Origin: Cyanoderma ruficeps
Lineage: Eukaryota > Chordata > Aves > Passeriformes > Timaliidae
NCBI GenBank assembly: GCA_008694505.1
Contig: VZDJ01007753.1
Coordinates: forward strand, 25,812,039-25,876,038
DNA length: 64,000 bases
Direction of reading: 5' to 3'
Part shown: positions 38,938 through 51,010 of the stretch, in pieces
Layout of the letters: each line of letters opens with the position of its first letter
Position numbering within the stretch: the stretch's first letter is position 1
The notes under the pieces: generated by a model
Seen by the model: the letters and a program-made list of their open reading frames with translations, nothing else
What the model was told of the DNA's origin: nothing
The model's database searches: none
Translations under genes and position numbers: made by a program

Positions 38938-39761
38938 GTACTTGGGAGTATCTAAGATGCAGCTAAAATAGGTTATAAGATTTCTTTGGTAAACAAAATC
39001 AAATTTTTTGCAGTGAGATGTATATGCAGCTGTCTGTTTGTGTTACTGAAAGTAGCCTTCAGCAAAATGGCTTAAAGTCTTGAAAACACATTAAAGACAT
39101 TAAGGTAGTGGAAAGTGTGTTTTCTTCTTTTATAGGTGTATCTTTTGGTCAGTGCTTTAATGCAATGATTGATGAAAATGTTGTCTGTGGCTGACATCTG
39201 GGATTATTAATGGATGTAGAATCAAATTTCTTTGGCGTTAGAGGAAAAGGGAGATCCGTGTCTCACAAGATAAAATGTTCAAATGGGAATGGACCATTCA
39301 GTTTAATTTTAGGTATTACACTTTAAACCCGCCACTCTAATAAATGTTGCTTTTTGCTCCTATTACTTAGAGGTCTGTTTTACTTTGGAAAACTTGTAAC
39401 TTGGTAATAAACAAGAACAAGAGCTTTGAATTTTCTGGCTGAAATCTGAAGCTTTTATATATGCAAAATTTTAATCAGAGACAAAAGGGCATAAAGTAAA
39501 AGCAAATAGGAAGTTTAGAAGGTGGCACATTATTCTACAATCGTTACATTTTGTAGCGCTCCATGAGTTAAAACTAGAGCACAGCACAAGGCTGCTATTG
39601 TGAGAAGCCAACTCAAGGATTTTTAATGCTGTAAGACAAAGGGTTCCCTTAGCTAAAAATAATCTCTTCTTTCCTCCTGCTCCTAAGCTTTTTCCTCCAG
39701 GGAGCAGAATCATTATGCTGTGTGTGCGTGCTCAGTGCATTGCAGGAGTTGCTGAGATTTA

Positions 39762-39769
39762 TGACGTCA
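39762..39769. promoter_or_regulatory. Perfect cAMP-response element
   Basis: TGACGTCA sits inside the larger palindrome ATGACGTCAT (39761-39770). A CpG-containing stretch follows (GATCTGCACGCGTAGC). This is the full CREB/ATF consensus and is rare by chance in AT-rich DNA with few CpGs. Function is inferred only. Confidence 0.4.
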
Positions 39770-40501
39770 TGGCTCTAAGCTCTCCTCTTTTGCCACAAGA
39801 TCTGCACGCGTAGCTGTTGCCCTTTGTGTCTTTCTAAAATGCCACTTTGATGTACTAATGTGCTTTTTTACCTATGTAGAGGCGGTGTTTACTGTTCTAG
39901 GTCAGTTAATTTACAAAAGGAAAGCATGGATAAAGAAAGTGGGCTCTCTTTTTTTTTTGTTATACAAAGCTTTCCCTCGATTTTTAGAGCTTGTTAATCA
40001 AACAAAACAAAACACACACCTCATCAAGATTTTACATGGTTCACTTGTCAGGCAGAAGTGTGCCTGGAATCCATCTCCCTCAGAGGTCAAAGATCAGCAG
40101 CACTAAGGCAGCCAAGGGAATGATTCCCCTGTGACACTTTTGCTGTGTTTTGATGAAAGTGAAAGCCATGTGGTGCAGCCATGAAAAAGCAAACAGACTT
40201 TTTTTTTTTTCCTGTGGCAGTGGTGAATTTTGAAGCTAAGCACAGCAGGTAGGAAAACTATATTTGAAGAGCACTGGTTACACTGAAACATTAAAGCACT
40301 TACCTCTCTCTTTAGCGGCTTGCTACATTTCCTACACAGATCTGTGGTTTTTAAGATTCACAGTAAATTTTTTTCTCCTAAGAGCTGGGGTGTTTCTCGT
40401 CATTAATCCCACATTGGCATCAGGAGTATTGTGTATGCAACACAGGGGAGGTCATAATGTGGCAAATGATACATATAATGTGTTACTAGAAGAAGTATAC
40501 T

Positions 40502-40545
40502 TCACAGAATCACAGGATATGTTGAGTTGGAAGGGACCCACAAGG
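40502..40545 (-). repeat. CR1 LINE 3' tip
   Basis: TTCACAGAATCACAGGATAT, then GTTGAGTTGGAAGGGACCCACAAGGA, is the reverse complement of the CR1 3' terminus. Only about 45 bases remain, a typical severely 5'-truncated copy. Confidence 0.8.
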
Positions 40546-43500
40546 AAGTGGACATGTTAACTTAAATATGCAAGTGATATATGTTGGAGTATTACCTAAG
40601 AATGGGGTTAAAAGCCAAGGTTATAATTCATTTACTATAGCTTTTTTACTATGCCGGAAATAATGTATAACACATATATTTGGTTATACAATTCTATTCT
40701 CCTGACAGAGTATTTCCTTTCAGTGGGTCACAAGTCTCTTACTCCCAACCCATTTGACTGTTATATGGTGTTGATTCCATTGTATTGCCCCATTTTGAGG
40801 GTCATTTAATGCAAATACTTTTATCTCTTGTATGTACAGCTTTTTATTTTGTATTTTCCTGATACTTGATGAACATGGAATTTTTATAAGATAATAAATA
40901 ATACTGCAAAAGCCAGATAGGAAAAATTATCAAGGGATTTTATGACTCAGGGAATCAGTAATGGAATACAGAGTTTTTCACCTCTAGGGCACTGATTCAA
41001 ATATAACCTAGGTCATTAGTGAGCAAAAATCATTACCAGCAGCTGCTCAGTGACCTACAGAAAGGGAAATGAGTTTATGGTCTCAATACAGTTTCTGCTA
41101 GATTTGTATGCAGATAACACAGAAATCACAGTCAATGTTAGCCTCTTTGTTGGCATTCTTACTGAAGGAACTAAAATCCAAACAGATGCATGGAGTGACT
41201 AAATGGCTCTCACATTCGTGAGTATGAAAAGCATTTGGCTGATATAAGGAAGGGGAGAAATTCCATTGACAGCATGTTTAAGAAAATGTACAGCTGACAG
41301 TTATTGATTGAAAATCCTCTCTCCTCTAATAAGGATAGATTCCCTTTCAAGTGACTGCTGCTGTGGACATGCAAAGGTCTTGAATTAGGCTTGTAGAGAT
41401 TTCATTGTCATTAACATATTATGTCGCCAACGAAGCAAAGAATCGTGGGTTGAAATAACAAAGCATTAGGATTGCCAAGAGATGAATTTCAGTTTCTAAA
41501 AGTTTAAGTGGGGATTGTGCAGCAGCACAAACAATGTGGGTGGAAAAATGTTGTGGGTGGTGGGAGGGATTTCATGGCAGCTCTTTCCACATGACTGAAT
41601 TAGTTATTGGCTTATCTTCTAAACCAGTTATGTGTTCTCGCCTCAGCTGATGGATGTAGGAAGAAGATAGATTTTTTTGCTTGGCCTTTTTACTATGAAC
41701 AAATATATCCTCAACTTACTATCTGATGCATCTTCTCTGACAACCCTTGCAGTCACATAAATTTGATGAGATCTGTAAGTCATTTCCATCTTAAACTACA
41801 GTGCAATTAGAGCTCAACTGACTAAGGATATGAGCAACATATCCTTCAGGATATGGACATAAGGATATTGAGCAAATTTTCCTGTGTGATTTTTATAGAA
41901 TCTTCTAAATTCTTAGTTGTGTTAAATTCTTCCTTTTTCATTTAATATTCCCAGAAAATGAATATGCAGTGTTATAAATGCTTTCATATTTTTAGATGAT
42001 TGATCAATTTTGTTACATTTTATGATGCGGTTCTGACTTTCTTTTGAAGAATTACGGACTTGATTGCACTTCAGATAAGGTTTCCTGGAATAAGAAAGAC
42101 ATAGCTGTGCTGTTTATGCCACATTTAGGTAATTAAACAGGTTAATCTGGGATAAATCACCTGTGAACATGCCATGAAAACAAACAGCTGCAAGAGAGGT
42201 TCTTGACTGCATTGTTTTTAGGACTTCATACTATTTAGATAGGTGTGATGCTAGATTATTGCTGCTGGGTTAGAGACACAAAGTGCATGAAACTGTTCTC
42301 AGTTTTACAGAATGGGCAAAGCAGGTATGGCTCTGTGAAAATGATCAGTTATGGCTGTATGAGACCAGTGGTGTTCTAACTTGGCAACAAAGTGCCTTCC
42401 TTGTGTGTAGTGCTCCAGTAACTTACCTTTATTTTACCTAGGCCTATTTGGTCATACTCTGAGATCCATTAACCACAACAAGTAGCAAAGTAGATTTTTC
42501 TTCATATAGCCAACCCCACCCTTGTTGAAAACTGGAAACCTTTTGCAGGGTTTCCTCTGGCTCATTCTTCTGGGAGAGGAGCAGACTGTTCTTAATGGGT
42601 AGCTCAGGTACTTAGCACTGAAATCAGGCAGCTTAGGAAGACTGCAGGATCTCAGCAAAAAGCCAGTGTCCTGCTCCATTTCCTTTATTTCTGCATGTCC
42701 CATGTTCTGGCAGTGTGAAAGCCTAAAGGCTGCCAGGCAGAATAATCGTGCACCTAGTAGAGCATGGGGATGCTTATCAAGGGGAGAATTTACAGTATGG
42801 TCTAGGGAGATTAGAACTGGCCCTGCTTGGCTCGACCTGAAAATACCGATCCAGCATACCCTGGAGATGACATCTTCATGGAAAAACTACATTTGGCATT
42901 TACACTTCCTTTTTGGCTCAGATATAAATTTTCCCAGAGATCAAGGCAAGAGAAGAAGCCCCCTCAGTAAACAGCCAGTGCAGGGCCTGCCATTGTCTCT
43001 CCTCTGTGGCACCATAAGTAGTTTCATGCAAGAATTTTAACGTAGTGCAGGGCATTTTATTGATGTTTACCTACTAGTCTTCTTCTATTAAGTAAAAGCA
43101 AGCCGTCAGCATCTGTTCCTGTCCTTAAAAGAAGATAATTTATGTAGAGCAGAGAGGCTCAGATGAAGAAAATGCGACGCACCACCTCAATCACCTCTCA
43201 GGTGAGAGTGGGGATGCAAATAGATCTGTGAACCATTGTGGTGACAAATCCCTGTCTCCTGAATTTCAGCTGTAAGATAAGATTTTTTCCAACTTCAGTT
43301 GTGAATAAGAATGTCATCATTTAAATCTTTTTCATACATTAAATAGAAGCATTTGAACTGTGTTTTTTTCCTTTGTGAGGAGAATCTTGTTACATGCCCT
43401 GGCTTCTCTTAGATTTAGGGCAATGTCCCTATAGATGCACAGTCCCACTGGTATAAACAGAAGCTATTCTTAAACTCCACTAAATTACCTTGGAGACTCT

Positions 43501-45197
43501 GGCTGCTTTAAACTGAAACTCCAAAATCCAGTAAAAGATAGAACCAAGTTTGCTTGTGGCACCCTAAACACGTTAATGTATTTCAGTGAATTAATTTTTC
43601 TAACTTGGGTCTGCCTCACCACATTGTAGAAGGGAGGGAAAGGCACAAAAATGGCCAACTAAATTCTTACAAGCCTATTTTCCTGACCTCTAGGCCTGGA
43701 GCAGGAGGGAGGAGTGACACTGCTGAGGGTGCAGTCTCTATGGTGGGCATCGAAGGTGTTGCATAGCACAGCCTGGCTTCCTGTGGCTGTTCTGTTTTTG
43801 TGTGGGCAACATTCTCAGTCAAATGATGTATTTTCTTCCTGGCAAGCCAAATGATTTAAAAATCCCTTTTTCTACACTTCACAAAAATTCTAATCACTTT
43901 AAGCTGAATTTTAAATGCTTTCTTAATTTAATTTTCTGGCTTGAACAGACTTTGGAATATTTTTTCTACTAAAACATGGGCATTTGCACAAGCTGAAGAG
44001 GATGTTTGTTATTAAGACAAGGTCATGTCCAGCCTTTCTGGCACATGACTCTTTAGTGCTATATACTTGGCTTTAATGCTTCTGTTCACTTTAACTGGCT
44101 TTTGCCCTGACTTCAGGTTATCTTTTGCTTCTTATTTTATTCTGAAATAACTACAGCAGTCAGTTCCACTGAAAGATATTTCCTAAACTGTTGTTTTTTA
44201 AGCCTCTTAAAAGGCTAGTCACTCATATGGTATGCCAGGGTTGGAGTCCTTTCCAGAGCTCGTGAGGATTATTCCTAATGCTGATCCTCAAGGGGGAAGT
44301 TGCAATTTATTGATTGGAGGTGTAGAAAAGGCTGGAGGATCTGGTACAGAGGTAGAGAAGGATTCTAATGTACATGTGACATGTCCTGTCTGCTGTAAAA
44401 AAAGAAACAGTGTCAGGTGAATACTAAGATACTGTAAGGGGAGAGGTTGGAAAATACAGTGTTGGGCAAGAGTTGCTTCCTCTGTGGATCACGGTGATCA
44501 GCCAACTTAGGTGGATCCAGGAGAGGAACACAGATGTAATGACTAGTTTAGAGAAGTCCCTTTTACCTCTTCTGTAAGGAGGGGGCCTGTGGCACACAGC
44601 AGGGCCCTGGCCAGGCAGCAGGGCTTCAGGCTCAGCTCCAGGCTCATCCCTCCCCGCTGCGATGCACGAAGGCTTCCCAGCCTGATGTGCATGGAATGGA
44701 GCTCGTGAGTTGCTCCAGGCCGCAGTCTGTTACCATCATCCCCAGTTCCTTCATGCTGGGATCATGCCTTGCTCCTGCCTCTGCCCTGGATCCTGGTCCT
44801 GCTAGAAGGCTCTCATGACCAGCTGTCCAAGCAACCTTTGCCCAGCCTGCCTCCCACCACTCCTGGTGACCGTGCTCAGGGGAACCCTGTGCTCCAGGGC
44901 CAATTGCTGCCCCATTCCATGGCCAGATGCACAGCCCTATGTGATCTGAGGCTGGGGAATTCTCCACATGGCACGTGCCCTCATTAACCATCTTGAAAGT
45001 TATGTATTAAAAGCCTGATCTTGAGTTTCTTTTACTAAATCTTTATTATTTGAAAGCTTATCCAAAAGGGGGTTATTGCCCTCCAGGCTGGGTTCATTTG
45101 TATTAAAATATGATTCTCTTTCTTATCCAAATTTCTTTCACATCCATTTCCATTCAGATGGCCAAGGTATTGCTAGCTGGCATTTGTGCAGAGCCTT

Positions 45198-45205
45198 ATT
45201 TGCAT
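45198..45205. promoter_or_regulatory. Octamer (POU-factor) motif
   Basis: ATTTGCAT, followed by AATAATG, is the perfect octamer consensus. It lies in a repeat-free stretch (45,120-45,320) that could be regulatory. A single site is weak evidence. Confidence 0.25.
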
Positions 45206-46206
45206 AATAATGTTTCAGTCGGTCATGATGACTAAGCAGTTTAATCTTTCCTGTTTGTGATCATCTTCCCTAAACCTTTGTTATATCAGATGGATATGTT
45301 GCACTGTTTCAATTAACATAGAATTAATTTCTTAAGGATTTATTTTGCTTGCGTGGTAGGACTTTTAAGGTGATAATTCTGAGACAAGGCAGAGGTTGGT
45401 TATACCCGTTATTGGTCAACTGTGTGGTCTTTCTGCCACCTTGTGGGGAAGAATCACTAAACTGTTGAGAGGAAATGGAAAAGAAGACATGAATATTAAA
45501 ATCTATGTTTTTCATAAATGGGTCTAGGAGCTACTGTAGCAGAACAGAAATCAGTGCTCTCTCCAAAAGTGTTTTAAATTCATTAAAAACAAGTGCTGAG
45601 ATCACCCCAGACTGCTAAAACCTAGACTGCCTTCAACTATACTAAACTATTGCCACATGTTTTCTCTGCTTAGTTTTCTGTTTCCTACCCAACCTTGGTA
45701 ACACCAATCCTTGTGGCCTCCCCAGCTCACACATTTTGAGTATAGGTTCATAGCACATGCAACTTCATAGATTGTTTTACAAGGGTCACCATGGCTATTC
45801 TTTAATTTGGCAGCACATGTAATTAGCCCAAGAGATGTACCAGCCTGTGTTCAGTGGCTATGGTGAATGCTAGTGAGCACCAGATGTTAATAATTTCTGT
45901 CTTCTAGTTCCTGGCTGAGCCCCCAGCATCCTGCCTCTCTATAGATACTGTAATTACGCTGTTGCCAAATGTGGAATATTTTGCCAAGGGTAGCCAAGTT
46001 ATTCAAAGATGAATCTTACCTGGAAGCACAATTAGTTTCACCCAGACATGTCAGAATTTGTTAAGTGATTATATTTAACTGTCTGTTGCACATATACAAA
46101 AGCTCTATGCTAGGTACTGTAAGTAGAAAATTCAGACTGTTGCACCTCTGTTCATTACAGATCTTCAATGAACCAGGAAGTAAAATCATCTTTAAAAATT
46201 CCTGGC

Positions 46207-46253
46207 ATTTGACAGTCAGTCATGAACTGCAACTTCTTGATTGACTGTCAAAT
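46207..46253. repeat. 16-bp inverted repeat forming a 47-nt hairpin
   Basis: The left arm ATTTGACAGTCAGTCA (46207-46222) pairs with the right arm TGATTGACTGTCAAAT (46238-46253) in 15 Watson-Crick pairs and one G-T position that would be a G-U wobble in RNA. The loop is 15 bases. Only two of the next three outer positions could pair, and weakly. The stem is shorter than an ordinary microRNA precursor. It may be a short RNA hairpin or a palindromic repeat remnant. Confidence 0.8.
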
Positions 46254-46540
46254 TTCCTTCTCCTCTTCCTTGTCTTCTGTGTAAAGGATAGAAAATCCAG
46301 CTTTGCCTCTTCCATGTTTTGGGGCTTCAGAGAAATGGAAAAGATTCTTTTGTTCTTTCCACTTTCATTTTGCATGATCAGTGATTATGTAAATGTATTA
46401 AACTACATAAAAAGCTTCTCTGATTTTAGTGTATTTTACAAAGGTGACCTATTCAAACAGCAGATTTTTATCAGCTACTGTTAGACTGATATGTGCCAAC
46501 CAAATTTGGCTACCTTTTGTGCTAGGTCCTCTACACATGG

Positions 46541-46735
46541 ATACTACTCAGAGGGTAATGAGGCCCTGGCATAGGTTGCCCAGAGAAATTGCAGATGCCC
46601 TGTCCCTGGCAGTGTTCAAGGCCAGGCTGGGTGGTGCCCTGAGTAACCTGGTCTNGGGGGGGGGGGGGGGGGTTGGAACAAGGTGATCCTTAAGGCCCCT
46701 TCCAAGCAAAGGCCTGATGGTTCTGGAAAAGGTCA
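46541..46735 (+). repeat. CR1 LINE 3' end, with an artefactual poly-G
   Basis: It reads GAGGGTAATGAGGCCCTGGC, then AGGTTGCCCAGAGAAATTGC, then GTTCAAGGCCAGGCTGGGTG, then GAGTAACCTGGTCT, and after a G run TTGGAACAAGGTGATCCTTA and CCCCTTCCAAGC. This is the 3' end of bird CR1 in the sense direction. At 46655 there is an N followed by 17 G (46656-46672), where CR1 normally has a mixed G-rich phrase before the TTGGAACTAGATGATC-like end. Confidence 0.9.
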
Positions 46736-49700
46736 CCCAGACATATTCTGATCAAGACAGGGGGTGGGGCAGTAGAGATACATAAAGAGAAAAATGCCAT
46801 GAGCTCATTACTTAGTGTTCTGCATCATATGGAATGGATGATTGGTGCTGCAGAGAGATAATGTTTGTGAATACTTTAATTTCTATGAAAAGAAGGGGCT
46901 GTTGGAATGAGTAGGATTCGTCATCTGAACAAGAATACATATGCCTCTGAAGTCTCCCAAAACCATGAAGACAGTGTGCATCAAAACTCCCAAATAAACT
47001 CAGATTTCTTCCAATCAAATTCTGTAAACATTCATGGTCTTCCATATGAATACTTCTATGGGCTAAAACAACAAAAAAATCAATTTAATAGCATTTATAT
47101 GTTTTTATATCTAGATTGCCAGTTATTACCGTTTCTAAACTATTTTGTCATTATTTTTATTATTATATTTTTCAACAGTAGCTTTGCGTTTTTCATATGG
47201 GACATTAGAAATTTATATTTTACTCCTTTGCTTTTCTTTGCTTCTCTTTGCTTCTGCAGCTCTGCAGAGAAAGAGCTGATGCATTAGTTTATCTTTTTTA
47301 TTTGTTTGGGTTTTTTTCCCTGGTAAGAACAAATGATTGAACATAGATGTTGGTGGTAGAAATATTTATATCTTGGTTTTCATTAGCTGTATAATTCCAG
47401 TCCCTACAAAGATGTCTTTCCCAGTTCCACTTTGCCAATGCCCTGACTCGTCCTTGCTCTGGATGGCAGAAATCTACTGTAATTACCTCCAGAATCTGTA
47501 GCAAGTGACCAACATTTTGTGTAATGCTTTTGGTTAACACATTTTCAGTTTGGCAGTTCTTTCAGTTCACTTGGCCTTCTTCTTACTTTTCACTGCCAGA
47601 TGTAGCAATGAACACAGTCCCCGTTGGATTTTATCATAGTATTTAAATACAGGCTGTGAACACAGGCATACCAGAGAATAGAAATAAACTTGGTTACCAA
47701 GCTGTATCTTTCTTTATTTTTGACTCAATGCAGGCCAAAGCAGTACAGCACAGAAAAGCACAATATAGGTAGGAGTAAGATCTCTGTGTCACATCATTCT
47801 GTTTTTTATAGAAGAGAGGAGGCAGATTTGTTGTGTTGTAAGTGGCTGTGTTAAATCTTTTAGTGTAGTCCTGGCAATCTTGGCTCTCAGTCAGCAGAAA
47901 TAACCTAGATTTTTCTTTTTGCTGGGATTGAGTATCACAACATGAAATGGCCTTAATTTCAGAGACTGTTAATTAATTATACTTATTTCATTGTGCTGTG
48001 GAGGATCACTTCTGAGGATGTACCTGGATGCTCTTCCTATGTTACCTGAGCACTGGAAAGTTTGATTGCAAAGAGATTTGGAGGGGGCTGAAGCAGATGT
48101 AAAAGCTGGAGAGGAAGGGAATTTCTACTTCCCCAGAGGGACTGGCTTTATGTTATGGCTGTCTGGTCTGTAGCAACTTTTATCAGCTCCTGGAGTATTT
48201 CTTCCTTTGAGGTATAAATACAAATGCTGAGACTCAGGTTAGTTCTATGTAGACAGTAATATTGAGGTAGTTATATGTGCTTAAGAAAGGAAAAAAAACC
48301 CTGTTTTTTACTCCATGAATCTATAGTGAAAATTCTGTGCAGTCCCTGCCCAGATGCCTCAAGCAAAGATAATTTTGCAAAGAAGGAAACTGCCTCAACA
48401 GAGATAGCAACCTCTTCCTTGGTGTCTGTGTCACCAGAGGAGAAATTTTATTTTGTCTGTGTAAATAAATAGTTTATCACTGAAGAAAATATGCTCTAGG
48501 CATCTTCTGAGTCAACAAAGTTGAGTCTTAATTCAGTTCTGTGCAGAGCTCAGCCTAATACTTTAAAAATACTTAGCAAATTCACAAATGGTGAGTTAAT
48601 TATTTTCTGTGTTTACGCCTCCTGCTAGAAAGTTTTTACATTACTATCTTTTAAAGAATTAATTAGAACATGTGGCCTTTTAATGTGAAAAATTAATTCT
48701 ATTTTAAATTTAAACCTACAAATAAAGAATTCCATGCATTTGAAGTTAACACTCGAGCCAACAAAAGTAATTTATTGCTCTAATATGACATATGATCTGT
48801 AAACTCTAAGAATGTTAATACACACCTTATGTAGAACAATCTAGGCAAGGTAGAAAAATGTTTTTGCTCCTTAATCACCTTTGCTCTTTTCTTTATTTTC
48901 AGAGGGCAAGACATTCTTCCTTAGGAGAACATACTGTGGGTTAGGGGCTTACAGTTTTCCCCATATGTGAAGAGGCCAAAATAGCAGAACGTGATTGAGC
49001 CTGGAGGGCAGTGACTGAATTAAATGAAGTAGTAGCTGCCGAATAAAACCCTTTGAGACAAATATGTACATATATAGTATATATGTATGTCTATATTTTA
49101 TATACTTACATATTTAAAAGCTGTTTCATAGTTCAACTCAGAAACGCTATTCTGAAGAGTCAAAGTGGTAGTTGAAACTATGGCTCACAATTTTGACAGG
49201 ACCTCTGATAGATTTCAACTTCTTTTCCAAAATAAAAGCTCAAGTGTAAAGAATATTCAGTGCCATTTAGGATTCTAAATAGTCAAGTCAGCCTGCAGTG
49301 CAGGGGTTGACAACTGAAATCTTTTGTTGCAGATCAGTTTCATCTCAATGACTTTTGTGTTCTGTTGCATCGTGGTAAGTTGTAGGTGAGTCATTCTGTC
49401 TCTGTAGGCTAAAATCTGCACTCAGGTCGTCCCACAGGCTCATTTAATTTCTTAACAAGAGGAAAATTCAAAAAAATTCAACAAGAGGAAAAGAATTCAA
49501 TTGAACTGAGATGGATTTATTGCAACTATTTCAATCTAATTTTCTTAGTAACCTTTAGCAGGTTTCACATCCCATGGTAACTCTTTCACTCTTCTGCGCA
49601 GAAGCTTAAAGCAGAGCTAATCTGTGTTGAGATGTGCAATCTGTGGCTGACCAGTTTCATCTTGTCCCCTGTTAGTAGCATCCAGCCTTTTGCAAATGAA

Positions 49701-50689
49701 GCTAAGAAAATTCCTACAGCCAGCATGATTTTCCTGACTTCCTCTGCAAAATCTGTGTAGAAAAGAATGCGCATATGCTCCCCTGTCTTTGAGCCAAATG
49801 GTGTTGTGAGATGATGTTCATAGTCTTATTATCTCAGAGGTTCCACACACATATGATTCATGAAATGATGGAATGTCTTTTGAAAGCACTGGAGACAGGC
49901 TGACACCTCCCATTGAAACTGTCAGAATGTGACTGCTTGGTCTCTCTGAACCAGGAAACGCTCAGAGGGCTGGAGGCAGCATGAATCAGGCTGACATTCC
50001 TGTGTCCAAGGCTCAGGCAGCAGTATCTAGGGAGGCTTGATTGTCAGACTGGTTTCAAATCTAGAAAAGAAAACCAGAGCAGTGATCAAGTATTTGAAAT
50101 AATAGTGAATTTAGACTTACACATTTCCCCATTGCATTCAAATACTGAGAAAGCTTTATGTTGTTAAACCTTGCCTTTGTCTCAGTCCTCAGCCCATGAC
50201 AACTCTTAATTTCACCCACTACTGCTAGACCACTGTATCTGAGTTCAGTTTCTTGAGGCATTCTAGTCAAAACCCTGCATGACCCATTTGAGCTCAGAAG
50301 ATCCAAAACTGGGATGTGTTTTATGTCATCTACTGTTTTAACCCTTGTTGAGCCAGACTGCTTTCAAGAATAATGGGGGGCTATGTAACTCTGCAACAAA
50401 GGGGAAGGCTCTCTTTTGTTTATACGGGGCAGCTTTGCGAGAAAGGCAGAAGGGAGGTTCAACTCCTTCCTCCCGTTATGAGCCATCACGCTGCTTCTCG
50501 CTGCTCCATCGAGGCACTTCTTATGCTTTTTGCTGTTTTAACTTGCCACTGCTGTTTCCTCATTCACATCAAGTCAGAGACAGACTGTGACACTACCATC
50601 AGGATATGCAGCATATGTAGTGTGGGTTTTTTTAATTGTGTTGTGTCATTTCTGTACTTTCTACTGCCATGTAGACAAAACAAACCCCA
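46736..50689. other. Intergenic DNA
   Basis: No gene is recognised. AT-rich text with TAATTA cores occurs at about 47,940-47,985 and 48,590-48,790. An AT microsatellite-like stretch is at 49065-49105. The open frames at 46907-47287 and 50373-50798 look accidental. Confidence 0.6.
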
Positions 50690-50840
50690 AACAAACCAGC
50701 TTCTTCGCTGGGAGGGTGGAGTAGCACTGGAACAGGTTACACAGACTGGGAGAGCTTCATCCTCAGATTGTTTCAGGACTTGGCAGGCAAAGCTGTGACT
50801 GACCTGATCCTGATCCGGTGCTGGCAACAGCCCGACATTA
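50690..50840 (+). repeat. Diverged CR1 LINE 3' fragment
   Basis: CTTCTTCGCTGGGAGGGTGG, then GCACTGGAACAGGTTACACAG, GACTGGGAGAGCTTCATCCTCAGA, and GACTGACCTGATCCTGATCCGG follow the order of phrases in the 3' end of sense CR1 (landmark: a lone element has CACTGGAACAGGnTGCCCAGAG...). It is an old copy. It accounts for the C-terminal half of the 141-codon open frame here, which is therefore not a gene. Confidence 0.6.
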
Positions 50841-50978
50841 TCCAAGCCATGAGTTGTGCAGAACTCAGCCTAATACTTAAAAATTAGCCCTCAAGAAGTT
50901 CTTTCCAGCTATCATTTCTATGACTGATCCATCCTCTGCAGCCATGGGCTGCAAAATCTTGGAGGGCTTTGACACAGT

Positions 50979-51010
50979 GTAAAGGAAGAATTCAGTAAAG
51001 GAAGAATTCA
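50979..51010. repeat. Perfect 16-bp tandem duplication
   Basis: GTAAAGGAAGAATTCA is found at 50979-50994 and again at 50995-51010. It is probably recent slippage. Confidence 0.95.

Larger units (their letters stand above)
36691..40500. other. Intergenic DNA with possible regulatory elements
   Basis: No gene is recognised. The stretch has several homeodomain-type TAATTA sites (37,131-37,330; 37,675-37,720; 38,590-38,680), a RUNX-type palindrome (38917-38937) and a perfect CRE (39762-39769). The long open frames at 37816-38542 resemble no protein known to me. Confidence 0.5.
40546..46540. other. Intergenic DNA
   Basis: No gene is recognised. A GC-rich island spans roughly 44,580-44,990. An octamer-type site is at 45198-45205 and a strong hairpin at 46207-46253 (both listed). 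Open frames at 42666-43040 and 44644-44991 look accidental. Confidence 0.6.

Noticed and set aside
41830..41871. GGATAT repeats and inverted copies
   Set aside because: The units are short and imperfect and do not form a coherent array.
46907..47287. 126-codon open frame on the + strand
   Set aside because: The T-rich 3' half gives a Phe/Ile-rich translation. No motif or splice structure supports it.
50373..50798. 141-codon open frame on the + strand
   Set aside because: Its 3' half is explained by a CR1 fragment and the rest shows no motif.
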